A DNA stretch of 16,906 nt from UMGS973 sp045599945 (GCA_045599945.1 JAZRWY010000066.1:1-16906), one strand, 5' to 3'; positions 8,221 through 16,338 are shown, counted from the stretch's first letter. Numbers and translations: made by a program. Notes: generated by a model not told the origin, from the sequence alone.

Positions 8221-8249
8221 TTGCATTCAGCCCGCATTTATGATAAATT
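8221..8249 (+). promoter_or_regulatory. Possible tRNA-Ser promoter
   Basis: TTGCAT (8221-8226) and TAAATT (8244-8249) are 17 bases apart, about 35 bases before the tRNA. The -10 is a weak match, so this is tentative. Confidence 0.3.
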
Positions 8250-8284
8250 ATATGAGTCGTGAATAAATGAAACGAACTTAACCT

Positions 8285-8372
8285 GGAGGATTGACCGAGT
8301 GGCTAAGGAGCTCGCCTGGAAAGCGAGTAAGGTGTAACAGCCCCGCGGGTTCGAGTCCCGTGTCCTCCGCCA
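8285..8372 (+). tRNA. tRNA-Ser (anticodon GGA)
   Basis: An 88-base gene with encoded CCA. The acceptor stem pairs GGAGGAT (8285-8291) with GTCCTCC (8362-8368, one G-T pair). The anticodon stem CTCGC/GCGAG encloses CTGGAAA, with anticodon GGA at 8318-8320, which reads UCC and UCU serine codons. The T arm contains GGTTCGAGTCC and the extra arm is long, as in serine tRNAs. Its 3' end is the probable insertion site of the element that follows. Confidence 0.97.
8350..8372 (+). other. Probable attachment site (attL/attR) of the integrated element
   Basis: The 3' end of tRNA-Ser (T arm to CCA) borders a region with mobile-element genes, so the crossover core is probably here. A direct copy of these bases is expected at the far end of the element, outside the window, so the exact core cannot be fixed. 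Confidence 0.5.
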
Positions 8373-8378
8373 ATTTTT

Positions 8379-8415
8379 AAAGGACTGGAGTAAGAAGCTC
8401 CGGTTCTTTAATTTT
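8379..8415 (+). terminator. Intrinsic terminator downstream of tRNA-Ser
   Basis: AAAGGACTGGAG (8379-8390) pairs with CTCCGGTTCTTT (8398-8409) over 12 positions with two G-T pairs, followed by AATTTT. It ends the tRNA transcript. If the element inserted at the tRNA 3' end, this terminator is supplied by the element. Confidence 0.75.
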
Positions 8416-8470
8416 AGCCAAAGTCCAGTAATTGCAAGGCATGGCGAATTTTCGATGAACCACGCACAGA

Positions 8471-8521
8471 CATTCTCAGACCATTCTCAGACACGCGGAT
8501 AAGGGTCTTTTTAAGGGTCTG
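8471..8521 (+). repeat. Closely spaced direct repeats, likely recombinase arm sites
   Basis: CATTCTCAGAC occurs twice back to back (8471-8481 and 8482-8492). TAAGGGTCT then occurs twice with a 12-bp period (8500-8508 and 8512-8520). The core CAGACC of the first set is inverted as GGTCTG at the end of the second. The place, about 100 bp inside a tRNA-borne element and in a non-coding stretch (8373-8635), fits arm-type binding sites of a tyrosine integrase or excisionase. The integrase itself is not in the window. Confidence 0.5.
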
Positions 8522-8586
8522 GCAAGGTGCGAAGCGGAAATTTGCACTGTAATTATCGTGTACCGTGACTGAAAACCCTTACATAG

Positions 8587-8611
8587 CCAAGGCAGAAATG
8601 TCTTGGTTTTT
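8587..8611 (+). terminator. Hairpin terminator or attenuator in the parB leader
   Basis: CCAAGGCA (8587-8594) pairs with TGTCTTGG (8599-8606) around a GAAA loop, with TTTTT following. It lies 25 bases before the ParB start, so it either stops transcription from the tRNA side or attenuates parB. Confidence 0.7.
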
Positions 8612-8635
8612 CTGTTTCAGGAAAGGAGTTTTCAG

Positions 8636-9508
8636 ATGAACGAAACAAAGAACGAAGTAACTATTGTAGAACTGCCGGTAGATAAAATCGACCAGTTCCC
8701 AAAACATCCCTACAAGGTAAAGGATGATGATGACATGATTCAGCTTGTGGAAAGCATCAGAGACAACGGCGTTATTGTCCCGATTATCGTCAGAGCCAAG
8801 AAGGACGGAAGATACGAAATGATCTCCGGCCACAGAAGGCTTCAGGCATGCCGATATCTGGGGCACAAAACTATCCGTAGCGAAATCGTCGACATCGACA
8901 AGAATGCGGCAACGGTGATGATGGTGGACAGCAACCTGGCAAGAGGCAACATACTGCCAAGTGAGAAAGCATTTGCCTACAAGATGAGACTGGATGCGAT
9001 GAAAAGGCAGGGAAAGAGGACGGATTTAACTTCTGCTACAGTGTTGCAGAAGTCAATGACATCTCGAGAAAAGCTTGCTGCAGAAGTCGGCGAAAGCCAT
9101 GAACAGGTCAGGAAATACATCAGGCTCACGAATCTCATCCCTATGCTATTGCTTCTGGTTGACGAAGGGCAGATAGCAATGAGACCGGCCGTAGAAATAT
9201 CCTATCTGCCTGAGAAGCAGCAGGAAGTGCTTGCAGACTGCATAGCTATGGAGGACTGCACCCCATCCCACTACCAGGCAATACGGATGAGAGAGCTGAT
9301 GAAGGAAGGAAACCTGACTGATGAAATAATTGCAGAGATAATGCAAGAGCAGAAACCAAACCAAAAGGATACATATTCCTTCTCAAAGTCAAGGATACAG
9401 GAATACCTGCCGGACGATCTGCCTATAGGAAAGAGAGAGGATTATGTTATAAAGGCGCTGCAGCACTATGAGAGGTATTTGAAACGTCAGAGAGGATCGG
9501 AAAGGTAG
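8636..9508 (+). CDS. ParB/RepB/Spo0J-family partition protein
   Basis: This 290-residue protein has an N-terminal ParB nuclease-like/CTP-binding domain (ELPVDKIDQFPKHPYKV start; SGHRRLQACRYLGHKTI, 64-80) and a helix-turn-helix (about 145-165, EKLAAEVGESHEQVRKYIRL). ParB proteins bind parS-like sites and load as DNA clamps; in integrative elements they often appear without ParA and may help maintenance or regulate transfer genes. No ParA lies in the window. The start at 8636 follows AAAGGAG by seven bases; an upstream in-frame ATG at 8603 lies inside the terminator hairpin and is rejected. A 45-residue gene follows 9 bases downstream. It appears intact. Confidence 0.9.
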   Translation: MNETKNEVTIVELPVDKIDQFPKHPYKVKDDDDMIQLVESIRDNGVIVPIIVRAKKDGRYEMISGHRRLQACRYLGHKTIRSEIVDIDKNAATVMMVDSNLARGNILPSEKAFAYKMRLDAMKRQGKRTDLTSATVLQKSMTSREKLAAEVGESHEQVRKYIRLTNLIPMLLLLVDEGQIAMRPAVEISYLPEKQQEVLADCIAMEDCTPSHYQAIRMRELMKEGNLTDEIIAEIMQEQKPNQKDTYSFSKSRIQEYLPDDLPIGKREDYVIKALQHYERYLKRQRGSER

Positions 9509-9517
9509 GTGTCCGAG

Positions 9518-9655
9518 ATGAGAACTAAATACAAATTCGATGAGTATGAAATCGACGTTATTATAAATGCCTTGATATGTTTCAGAAATCAGTTGATTCA
9601 AGAAGAGCGATATCATGATGCGGTTGATGAAATAATATTGAGGTTGTGTAAATAG
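9518..9655 (+). CDS. Small hypothetical protein (45 residues)
   Basis: ATG at 9518 to TAG at 9655 encodes 45 residues beginning MRTKYKFDEYEIDVIINAL and ending DEIILRLCK. It starts 9 bases after the ParB stop, with AGGTAGG-type purines in the overlap serving as a plausible ribosome site, and is followed by a strong terminator. The composition suggests two amphipathic helices. Similar tiny proteins are common in Clostridia mobile elements, from memory; the function is unknown. Position and clean termination are the main support. Confidence 0.6.
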   Translation: MRTKYKFDEYEIDVIINALICFRNQLIQEERYHDAVDEIILRLCK

Positions 9656-9676
9656 ATAATAAAGCATTATCATTCC

Positions 9677-9725
9677 AAAAGCCAACGTTGTCATCTTTGA
9701 GGAAAAGACAATGTTGGCTTTTTTA
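9677..9725 (+). terminator. Strong intrinsic terminator closing the parB unit
   Basis: AAAAGCCAACGTTGTC (9677-9692) pairs with GACAATGTTGGCTTTT (9707-9722) over 16 positions with one G-T pair, followed by more T. It separates the ParB unit from the restriction-modification cassette. Confidence 0.92.
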
Positions 9726-9793
9726 TATGATAGCTGCGTATCCGAAAATGTGCAAAGAATCACAATCAAAAATGTACATATGCCAATTGCAAA

Positions 9794-9821
9794 TTGCCTA
9801 AAATGGGAATTATGGTATAAT
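9794..9821 (+). promoter_or_regulatory. Promoter of the restriction-modification cassette
   Basis: TTGCCT (9794-9799) and TATAAT (9816-9821) are 16 bases apart, with TG one base before the -10 (TGGTATAAT), making an extended -10. It lies about 35 bases before the HTH gene start. AATTGC-type repeats (9785-9797) overlap the -35 and could be an operator. Confidence 0.7.
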
Positions 9822-9863
9822 ATTTTTAGGAAAATACGACATGCAAATATGAAAGGAAACAAT

Positions 9864-10079
9864 ATGGCAGTTAATTATAATCCGCTCTGGCATCTGCTGA
9901 TTGAGAAAGGGCTGAAGAAGAAAGATCTTCGGGAGATGACTGGCATCAGCACGAATACACTTGCCAAACTTGGCAAGAACCAGGATGTCAGTACTTCAAT
10001 CATTGCAAAGATATGCACAGCATTAGATTGCAAGGTTGAAGATGTAATGGAATTTGTTCCTGTAAGCAGGGAACGGTAG
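9864..10079 (+). CDS. Small XRE-family HTH regulator (controller-like)
   Basis: This 71-residue protein is almost entirely one Cro/C1-type helix-turn-helix (GLKKKDLREMTGISTNTLAK, then VSTSIIAKICTALDCKVEDV). It belongs to the small XRE group seen as lone regulators. The ATG at 9864 follows AAAGGAAAC; an open frame reaching back to 9711 begins inside the terminator and crosses the promoter, so it is rejected. The methyltransferase starts 38 bases downstream and no terminator lies between, so it is the first gene of the cassette. By position it may act like a controller protein of restriction-modification systems, timing methylase and nuclease expression; this is an inference. Confidence 0.85.
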   Translation: MAVNYNPLWHLLIEKGLKKKDLREMTGISTNTLAKLGKNQDVSTSIIAKICTALDCKVEDVMEFVPVSRER

Positions 10080-10117
10080 AAATTAGTAAGAAGGAATTCT
10101 TTATTAAGGAGCATAAG

Positions 10118-12208
10118 GTGAATATTAACGATTTAATTGAACGAGTAGCTCAATATGACAATAGCCTGGCAAAAGATTTATCAGAATATGTCAGAGGGCG
10201 TGAATACGGATTGGTTTTTGAAGCTAGCAAACCTGAATTTGTTCGCATGTGGAACAAGCCTGTTGTCCGCGGAGATCTTGTAAACATCCTCCCGCCGCGT
10301 GGAGAAATGGAAGATACAAAGAGTGAGGACGATCCGGCTGACATTACATATCGATACATAAGCAAGAACGGTGATAAGGCGAAACTACGCGATATTAAGA
10401 CTCAGGAAGAATGTGAGGCTGATATTGAGGACCTTGTAGCTATAGCAAGATTTGATCAGCCAATTTATTGTGGCTTAAAAGAAAAAGATAGAATTGAACT
10501 CGGTGAATCAGATGACCCTTATCAGGTTGTTATCAACGGCGAAAATTATCACGCTCTTCAGATGCTTGCGTATGCATATGCAGGAAAGGTTGACTGTATT
10601 TATATTGATCCACCATACAATTCCGGGGCAGAAGATTGGAAATATAATAATAACTATGTTAGCAAGGATGATTCATATAAACATTCAAAATGGCTTACGT
10701 TTATGGAGGACCGCTTAAAAGTTGCTAAAAAATTATTAAACCCTAATGAGTCTATTTTAATAATTACTATTGATGAAAAAGAGTATGCTAGATTAGGACT
10801 ACTTCTTGAACAAGTTTTCCCAGAAGGCCGAATACAGATGGTTAGTGATATTATCAATCCGAGAGGAACAACACGTGAAGGGCAGTTTTCAAGAACAGAC
10901 GAATACATATATTTTGTGGAATTTGGTTCCTCAAAGGTAGTATATCCAACTGATGGAAACGATACCAGAAATGTTGAATGGTATAGGTTAAGGCGCCCGG
11001 ATTTCGAATCTCGTAGAGGAACAATAAAGGGCGGTGTACAACAGTTTTATCCTATATATGTTAATGATGAGACTTGCAAAATTGTTAAAGTCGGAGATCC
11101 AATTCCTCCCGAAGTAGATAGATTTTCTGTACCTCAAATAGAAGGCACAACAGCAGTGTTTCCTATTCGTAATGATGGTATTGAGATGAATTGGGCTGTA
11201 ACTCCGGATACTTTACAGAGACTGATAGACGCAAATTTTGTTAGGGTGCGAAGAAATAATGGGAAAGCACAACCATATTTGCTTCATTACATTTCATATA
11301 AAATGTTAGATGCAATTGCAGAAGGAAAGGCAATTATCAAGGGATATAATGAAGACGGGACAGCTATTGTTGTTGAGACCGCTGGACATATAGTGAGACC
11401 AGGAACAGCGTGGAATGTGACATCGCATAATGCTGGTTCATATGGAACCGAGATAATGACAAAATTTTTAACAGATAAAAGATTTAATTATCCAAAATCA
11501 CTCTATTCAGTTGCTGATGTATTAAGATACTATGTTGTTAACAAGCCAAATGCTGTAATTGTCGATTTTTTTGCAGGTTCTGGAACGACGCTACATGCAG
11601 TAAATTTGTTAAATTCAGAGGATAATGGACAGCGTAGATGTATTTGCGTGACAAATAATGAAGTTTCAGCTAAAGAGGAAAAAAATTTTGCAGCTAATAA
11701 TTTGCGCCATTCAGATGAAGAATGGGCTTCTCACGGCATTGCAAATTATGTTACATGGCCTAGAACAAAATGCAGTATTATGGGGTGCGACATAAATGGA
11801 AATACTGTTGATGGAGTATATATGAATACAAATAGAGCAATGTCTGACGGCTTTAAGGCTAATGCGGTCTTTTTCGAATTAATCTATTTGGAACCTTCAA
11901 TTGTATCTGCCAATTTGGCGTTTGATGAAATTGCTCCAATTCTATGGCTTCGTTCAGGATGTAAGGGCCCTGTGCTTAAAAACAAAGAGGGGTATGCAAT
12001 TGGTAAAACCTATGCTGTTTTGTTTGACTATAGTTTTGTAAATGAGTTTATTGATGAAGTGCATAGTAACGAAGCAATAAAGCATGTTTTCATTGTTACA
12101 GATACTAAAACTCGTTATCGTGCTATGTGCACTGAGTTCCCAGAACGGGATGTTGTGCAGCTTTATGAAAGCTATCTGAGATCATTTGAAATCAACACGG
12201 AGGTATAA
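10118..12208 (+). CDS. Type III-like DNA methyltransferase (Mod subunit)
   Basis: This 696-residue DNA methyltransferase of the beta class modifies adenine N6 or cytosine N4 in a short recognition site. The catalytic motif DPPYN (164-168) comes before the AdoMet motif DFFAGSGTT (483-491), the order seen in type III Mod proteins. The roughly 300 residues between them should hold the target recognition domain, and residues after about 540 form an extra C-terminal domain (VFFELIYLEPSIVSANLAF). The start is GTG at 10118, six bases after AAGGAG. The Res gene starts 3 bases after its stop. The gene is visibly richer in A+T than parB upstream, suggesting separate acquisition. No phase-variable repeat tract is visible. 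Confidence 0.9.
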   Translation: MNINDLIERVAQYDNSLAKDLSEYVRGREYGLVFEASKPEFVRMWNKPVVRGDLVNILPPRGEMEDTKSEDDPADITYRYISKNGDKAKLRDIKTQEECEADIEDLVAIARFDQPIYCGLKEKDRIELGESDDPYQVVINGENYHALQMLAYAYAGKVDCIYIDPPYNSGAEDWKYNNNYVSKDDSYKHSKWLTFMEDRLKVAKKLLNPNESILIITIDEKEYARLGLLLEQVFPEGRIQMVSDIINPRGTTREGQFSRTDEYIYFVEFGSSKVVYPTDGNDTRNVEWYRLRRPDFESRRGTIKGGVQQFYPIYVNDETCKIVKVGDPIPPEVDRFSVPQIEGTTAVFPIRNDGIEMNWAVTPDTLQRLIDANFVRVRRNNGKAQPYLLHYISYKMLDAIAEGKAIIKGYNEDGTAIVVETAGHIVRPGTAWNVTSHNAGSYGTEIMTKFLTDKRFNYPKSLYSVADVLRYYVVNKPNAVIVDFFAGSGTTLHAVNLLNSEDNGQRRCICVTNNEVSAKEEKNFAANNLRHSDEEWASHGIANYVTWPRTKCSIMGCDINGNTVDGVYMNTNRAMSDGFKANAVFFELIYLEPSIVSANLAFDEIAPILWLRSGCKGPVLKNKEGYAIGKTYAVLFDYSFVNEFIDEVHSNEAIKHVFIVTDTKTRYRAMCTEFPERDVVQLYESYLRSFEINTEV

Positions 12209-12211
12209 GCT

Positions 12212-14983
12212 ATGAAATTTGAATTGAAAGAGTTCCAAGTGAATGCCGTAAAAGACTTATATAAAACAATCCGAAAAGCAGTACGCGATTACTACAATGA
12301 TTCTGACGATTTTCCGGTTGCATGTTCTCTGAGAGCTCCGACAGGCGCTGGTAAAACGATTATGTCCGGTGCGGTTATTGAGGGATTTCTGCAGGGGAAT
12401 GATGAACTTGAAATGTTAGAGGATGATAAAATTGCATTTCTTTGGGTCAGTGATTCTCCATCACTCAATCGTCAGACAATGATTAAGTTTCAGGAAGCAA
12501 CTGAAATATCAGGGCTTATCCTTGAGGAAATCGGACCTGAATTCACACAATATCACAGCAGACTTGAACCAGGTCATGTTTATTTTCTTAACAGGCAGCT
12601 TCTCGCTACAGGTAACATCCTGGTGCGAGGAGGTGAAACGCCTACATTTTGGAAGTTGTTAAGAGATACCATCAATGACCCATCAGTTCATTTGGTTATG
12701 ATGCTGGATGAAGCGCATAAAGGTATTGGCAGCACTAAAACTGCCAAAGGTGCTGACACCATTTACGGAAAACTTATCAATGGAGAAGATGGAAAAACAG
12801 CGATGCCTATAGTTGTTGGTATTTCGGCAACACCTAAAAGATTCCAAGCAGCGATGAATCGCTTAAAGAATAGAACAAATCTGCCTCCTATAGAAATAAA
12901 ACCGGCAGATGTTCAAGCGAGCGGCCTCCTGAAAGATAAAATCATACTGTCAGTTCCAACAGATGGAGCTGCTGTGGACAGTTTATATACAAAGGCTGCA
13001 TGTAATGCACTGAACGAATCCACAATGCTTTGGGCCGGTTGGTGTGCGCAGAATAAAGTAAATCCTGTTGTTCCCCTTCTTGTAATTCAAGTGCCAAACA
13101 AAGTAGATACAGCAACACTGCAGAACATCTGTATTCAAGTAAGCGAATATGTAGATGGACTGGATAATAAATCATCTTTTGCTCATGTATTTGGCGAAGA
13201 TGAATCTATTCAAGCAGGCGCATACTATATTCCAAAAGTTGAGCCGGAGGATGTTCAGAGAAAAACAGATATACGCATTTTATTTGCAAAAGAAGCTATT
13301 TCAACCGGATGGGATTGCCCTCGTGCTGAAGTGATTTATTCCATGAGAACGCATAAGGACTCCACTTATGTTGGACAGCTCATAGGCAGAATGGTTAGAA
13401 CTCCTTTGGCCCGTCAAGTGAGTGTTGATAAGCTGAATGCAGTAACATGCTATTTGCCGCAATATGATCCAAAAGCTGTACATGACGTAGTTAATTATTT
13501 GACTGATGAAAATGCAGATGATTATGGTGCAGTAGCTGCGGATGCAGAAAGCATCATAATCGACCCGATTAATACTGAGTGGGATTCTCGGTTAGATGAT
13601 GAGACAACGTATGACCAATCAAAAGGCGATTACAAAGGTGTTCCTTTAGAATCACCTGAATCATTAGATCCAGTTCCAAAGACTTCAGAAACAGATGTAA
13701 GTTCTCAGCGCAAAACTCAACCGGCAGATGTTCCAGCAGAAGAAAAAACATTACCAAAGGAAGATTCGGATTATACCTATGACCCAGCTGAATCATCAGT
13801 AGTGAAAGAAGATGGTGCTATTCAGATATCTTTAGGCGATGTTGATGTCGATACATTTATGCCACAAAATGTGAGAGAAGCATTTATGAGTGTATGTTCT
13901 CGCGTGCGTGCTCATCAAAACAGAGTTAATTGGATTTCAGGCGCAAACACCTATGTAGGATTACTTGCGCGTTATGGAATTAATACGGATGAAGTAAACA
14001 ATATGCGCAAATTACTGGCACAGGAACTCTTTACTGCAATCCATACATACAAGGATCAATTTGATTCTGCAAGAAATGATCTTGTTCATGTGAGCACAAC
14101 AAGAATTGAACTGCAGTATCTGAATACAGAATCAATTAAAACTAATTTGAGCACAGAGGATGCAGATAAATATGCAATTGAAAATGGTCGTAAAAAGGCA
14201 GATAGAACTTTTACGCCGGAAGTTTCAAATGAATATGTTAGATTAGCAATATCAGATAATCCGGATATTACAGAAATAAATACCGATTTAGCAGCAGCTT
14301 CTTATGTAGAAGATATTGTGGAAATGGTTGAAAAACTTGCAAAGAATCGCACGCAGTCTCTTATGAAACAATATGAATCTAAAGTGGCTGTTTGTGATGA
14401 AAACACTCGTGCAGATTTTGAATTGCAGCTTAATAAGTTTGGTATTCCACATACGGTATATCTCCGCACTCCGACCAAAGATACTCAGAATAAGTTGTTT
14501 AAACCATATGCAAAACATGTTGTCAATAATCCTGATAACCACCTTGCATACTTTGATTTTAAAGAGTATGAGGATTATGTTATTTCAACAGAGATTGCTA
14601 GAAATTCTGTCCGTGCATGGTATAGAAATCCTTCCCATGGGCACCCGGAACATACTTTGTCGATAATATATAGATATGGAGATTCCAGACATGCCTTCCA
14701 TCCGGATTTCATTGTGTTTGATGAAGTAGAAGGTGGAATCAAGCCTTCAATAATAGATCCTCACGGGGCGTGGCTTGGTGAAGCTCTTGACAAATTGCAA
14801 GGAATGTGCGCACATGTTGAGGAATTTGGCCATGTATATAATCGCATTTGGGCGGTAGACAAGATAGATGGAAAGTATCTGTACCTTGATATGAAAGATG
14901 ATAGTATCAGAGATTTCATTGTTCAAAGAAAGGCTGAGTCTGCTGCGGAATGCTATAAGAAGTTTGGTAAACCTTTCATATGA
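12212..14983 (+). CDS. Type III-like restriction subunit: DEAD/DEAH helicase with C-terminal nuclease-like domain (Res)
   Basis: This 923-residue protein is an SF2 helicase with Walker A APTGAGKT (42-49), DEAH (166-169), SATP (205-208) and motif VI QLIGRMVR (389-396). Residues about 477-535 form a charged, Pro-rich, probably flexible linker. The C-terminal domain carries HPDFIVF (Pro831, Asp832) and IIDPHG (Asp849, His851). This resembles a PD-(D/E)XK nuclease core, but the usual E-x-K reads D-P-H. The DPHG form is one I recall in other Res-like proteins, so it may define a subfamily rather than a mutation. The ATG follows GGAGGT, which overlaps the mod stop. Together with Mod it should cut unmodified DNA, probably with ATP-driven translocation. 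Confidence 0.87.
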   Translation: MKFELKEFQVNAVKDLYKTIRKAVRDYYNDSDDFPVACSLRAPTGAGKTIMSGAVIEGFLQGNDELEMLEDDKIAFLWVSDSPSLNRQTMIKFQEATEISGLILEEIGPEFTQYHSRLEPGHVYFLNRQLLATGNILVRGGETPTFWKLLRDTINDPSVHLVMMLDEAHKGIGSTKTAKGADTIYGKLINGEDGKTAMPIVVGISATPKRFQAAMNRLKNRTNLPPIEIKPADVQASGLLKDKIILSVPTDGAAVDSLYTKAACNALNESTMLWAGWCAQNKVNPVVPLLVIQVPNKVDTATLQNICIQVSEYVDGLDNKSSFAHVFGEDESIQAGAYYIPKVEPEDVQRKTDIRILFAKEAISTGWDCPRAEVIYSMRTHKDSTYVGQLIGRMVRTPLARQVSVDKLNAVTCYLPQYDPKAVHDVVNYLTDENADDYGAVAADAESIIIDPINTEWDSRLDDETTYDQSKGDYKGVPLESPESLDPVPKTSETDVSSQRKTQPADVPAEEKTLPKEDSDYTYDPAESSVVKEDGAIQISLGDVDVDTFMPQNVREAFMSVCSRVRAHQNRVNWISGANTYVGLLARYGINTDEVNNMRKLLAQELFTAIHTYKDQFDSARNDLVHVSTTRIELQYLNTESIKTNLSTEDADKYAIENGRKKADRTFTPEVSNEYVRLAISDNPDITEINTDLAAASYVEDIVEMVEKLAKNRTQSLMKQYESKVAVCDENTRADFELQLNKFGIPHTVYLRTPTKDTQNKLFKPYAKHVVNNPDNHLAYFDFKEYEDYVISTEIARNSVRAWYRNPSHGHPEHTLSIIYRYGDSRHAFHPDFIVFDEVEGGIKPSIIDPHGAWLGEALDKLQGMCAHVEEFGHVYNRIWAVDKIDGKYLYLDMKDDSIRDFIVQRKAESAAECYKKFGKPFI

Positions 14984-15033
14984 TTTTGGGGACAAGATAA
15001 TTTGCTTAGATAAATGAAGAGAATGGAGGCTGA

Positions 15034-15786
15034 ATGTTCACTAGATTACTGTACTTTGATAAAGAAAGAGTAATAGAATATAACGCTATTATTTCAAAGG
15101 ATGATTTTATTGAATTTGATGAAATCGACATTTTGGATACAACGGAGGGAAGCGCAGGAATATCACCCATAAAAGGATCAAAAGGCATTCAAAAGAGCAA
15201 GCATGGAAAGATACAAGCAGCTGCTTCAAGAATGTGGAACACATTTTCAGAGAACCTAAATAAATCTGACTGGTTCATAGATCTCTTAAACGATGGAAAA
15301 ACTATTGACGCAATTGGTCGTGGCTGCATTCTGTGTATAGAAAGTGAAGTGAAAATACCGGAAGCATTCGATACAATTAGTCTGTTGAATTCAATGCCTC
15401 AATCATTTCTTGAGAATCAATTGGTGAGTGAAATAGATGAAGATGAGAAAGATGTTGTTAAAGCTTTTTTTAAGTTGAAAAAGGCAGCTCTGCCAATAAT
15501 AATTAACTACGAAGATAGATTGCTTTGCTCAAAACTAAAGACAGAATGTTTCCTGTGTACGGATCAAGAGTTTGAGGATTGTATAGAAGATGATTTAGTT
15601 ATTGTAGCAAAAGTATTATCGCCAAACCGTTCTCAAAAGAAAGAGCTGTTTAATCCGCTAAAGGACTTCTTTATGTTAAATCGCGCTGCTAGGAGGACGA
15701 TGGAGACAGATCACTTAGAGGGGTTAGAGAACATATATGCAGAAAAGGATTATGTACAGTTAGAGATACTGGCAATATATCAATAA
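15034..15786 (+). CDS. Protein of unknown function, fourth gene of the restriction-modification cassette
   Basis: I do not recognise this 250-residue protein with confidence. It begins MFTRLLYFDKERVIEYNAII, a hydrophobic-Tyr-x-Asp start that recalls DUF6414-type proteins found near defence genes, but this is from memory and weak. The middle holds a short Ser/Gly/Lys-rich segment (about 40-60). The C-terminal part contains DDLVIVAKVLSPNRSQ and LKDFFMLNRAARR. Several cysteines occur (GCILCIE, ECFLC) without a clear metal motif. No membrane segment or catalytic signature is visible. It starts 50 bases after the Res stop with GGAGG four bases upstream, and a strong terminator follows, so it is transcribed with Mod and Res. 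Confidence 0.75.
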   Translation: MFTRLLYFDKERVIEYNAIISKDDFIEFDEIDILDTTEGSAGISPIKGSKGIQKSKHGKIQAAASRMWNTFSENLNKSDWFIDLLNDGKTIDAIGRGCILCIESEVKIPEAFDTISLLNSMPQSFLENQLVSEIDEDEKDVVKAFFKLKKAALPIIINYEDRLLCSKLKTECFLCTDQEFEDCIEDDLVIVAKVLSPNRSQKKELFNPLKDFFMLNRAARRTMETDHLEGLENIYAEKDYVQLEILAIYQ

Positions 15787-15798
15787 TAATTTACATCG

Positions 15799-15837
15799 CC
15801 GCCAGGCTTTCAATTCGGAGAGTCGGGCGGTTTTTTT
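15799..15837 (+). terminator. Strong intrinsic terminator closing the cassette
   Basis: CCGCC (15799-15803) pairs with GGCGG (15826-15830). Inside, GGCTTTC pairs with GAGAGTC (two G-T pairs) around AATTCG. Seven T follow. It separates the cargo from the winged-helix gene. Confidence 0.93.
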
Positions 15838-15859
15838 ATGCCCAGGAAGGAGGAATATT

Positions 15860-16309
15860 ATGTCAAAGAAAAAGAATCGCGAGCCGCCACAGAAGTGGGA
15901 AAGCATAACGGATCATGAACGTTTTGTCAGGATCTTTGCGAGTATGATTGAATCACCGGCATTTAAGGCACTGTCTCCCGTAGCTACGAAGATGCTTTTA
16001 ATTCTGAAAAACGAATACAGAGGAAACTACACTATGAACAACATAATCTGCCCCTACTCTACTTTTGAGGATAACGGGATAAGCAGGAATTCAATTTCGC
16101 CCGGATTAAAGCTGCTTGAAGCAATGGGATTCATTGTTATGGAACATGGCAGCCTGATGCGACAGCCAACCGTATATCATTTCTCAGACAAGTGGAAAGA
16201 AGTAAAGGATATCGAAACAGCCAGAAGGATCCGGGATGATGTACGGAAACAGATTAACTGGGAGAAGAATAACCGTAAAGAGATATCCCATCTCTATGGC
16301 GATGAGTAA
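15860..16309 (+). CDS. Winged-helix DNA-binding protein, replication-initiator-like
   Basis: This 149-residue protein contains a winged-helix domain at about 32-110: SPAFKALSPVATKMLLIL, then a recognition segment GISRNSISPGLKLLEAMGF and a wing ending YHFSDKW. The N-terminus is basic. Similar short proteins with a start like SPAFxALSxxAxKxLL occur in plasmids, phages and integrative elements and are usually called replication or helix-turn-helix proteins, from memory. The ATG follows AAGGAGG by six bases. Three palindromic repeats lie just downstream (16339-16445) and could be its binding sites. Whether it starts replication or acts as a regulator cannot be told. Confidence 0.75.
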   Translation: MSKKKNREPPQKWESITDHERFVRIFASMIESPAFKALSPVATKMLLILKNEYRGNYTMNNIICPYSTFEDNGISRNSISPGLKLLEAMGFIVMEHGSLMRQPTVYHFSDKWKEVKDIETARRIRDDVRKQINWEKNNRKEISHLYGDE

Positions 16310-16338
16310 TCGCCCTAGTGCTGGTATATATATAAGGC

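Noticed and set aside
8603..8635. Upstream in-frame ATG for ParB
   Set aside because: It lies inside a terminator hairpin; the ATG at 8636 has a proper AAAGGAG site.
9389..9862. 157-residue hydrophobic open frame on the minus strand
   Set aside because: It crosses parB, the 45-residue gene, a strong terminator and the cassette promoter, all read on the other strand.
10118..12208. Phase-variable simple repeat in mod
   Set aside because: Only short A or T runs are present; no tetra- or pentanucleotide tract as in phase-variable type III methylases.
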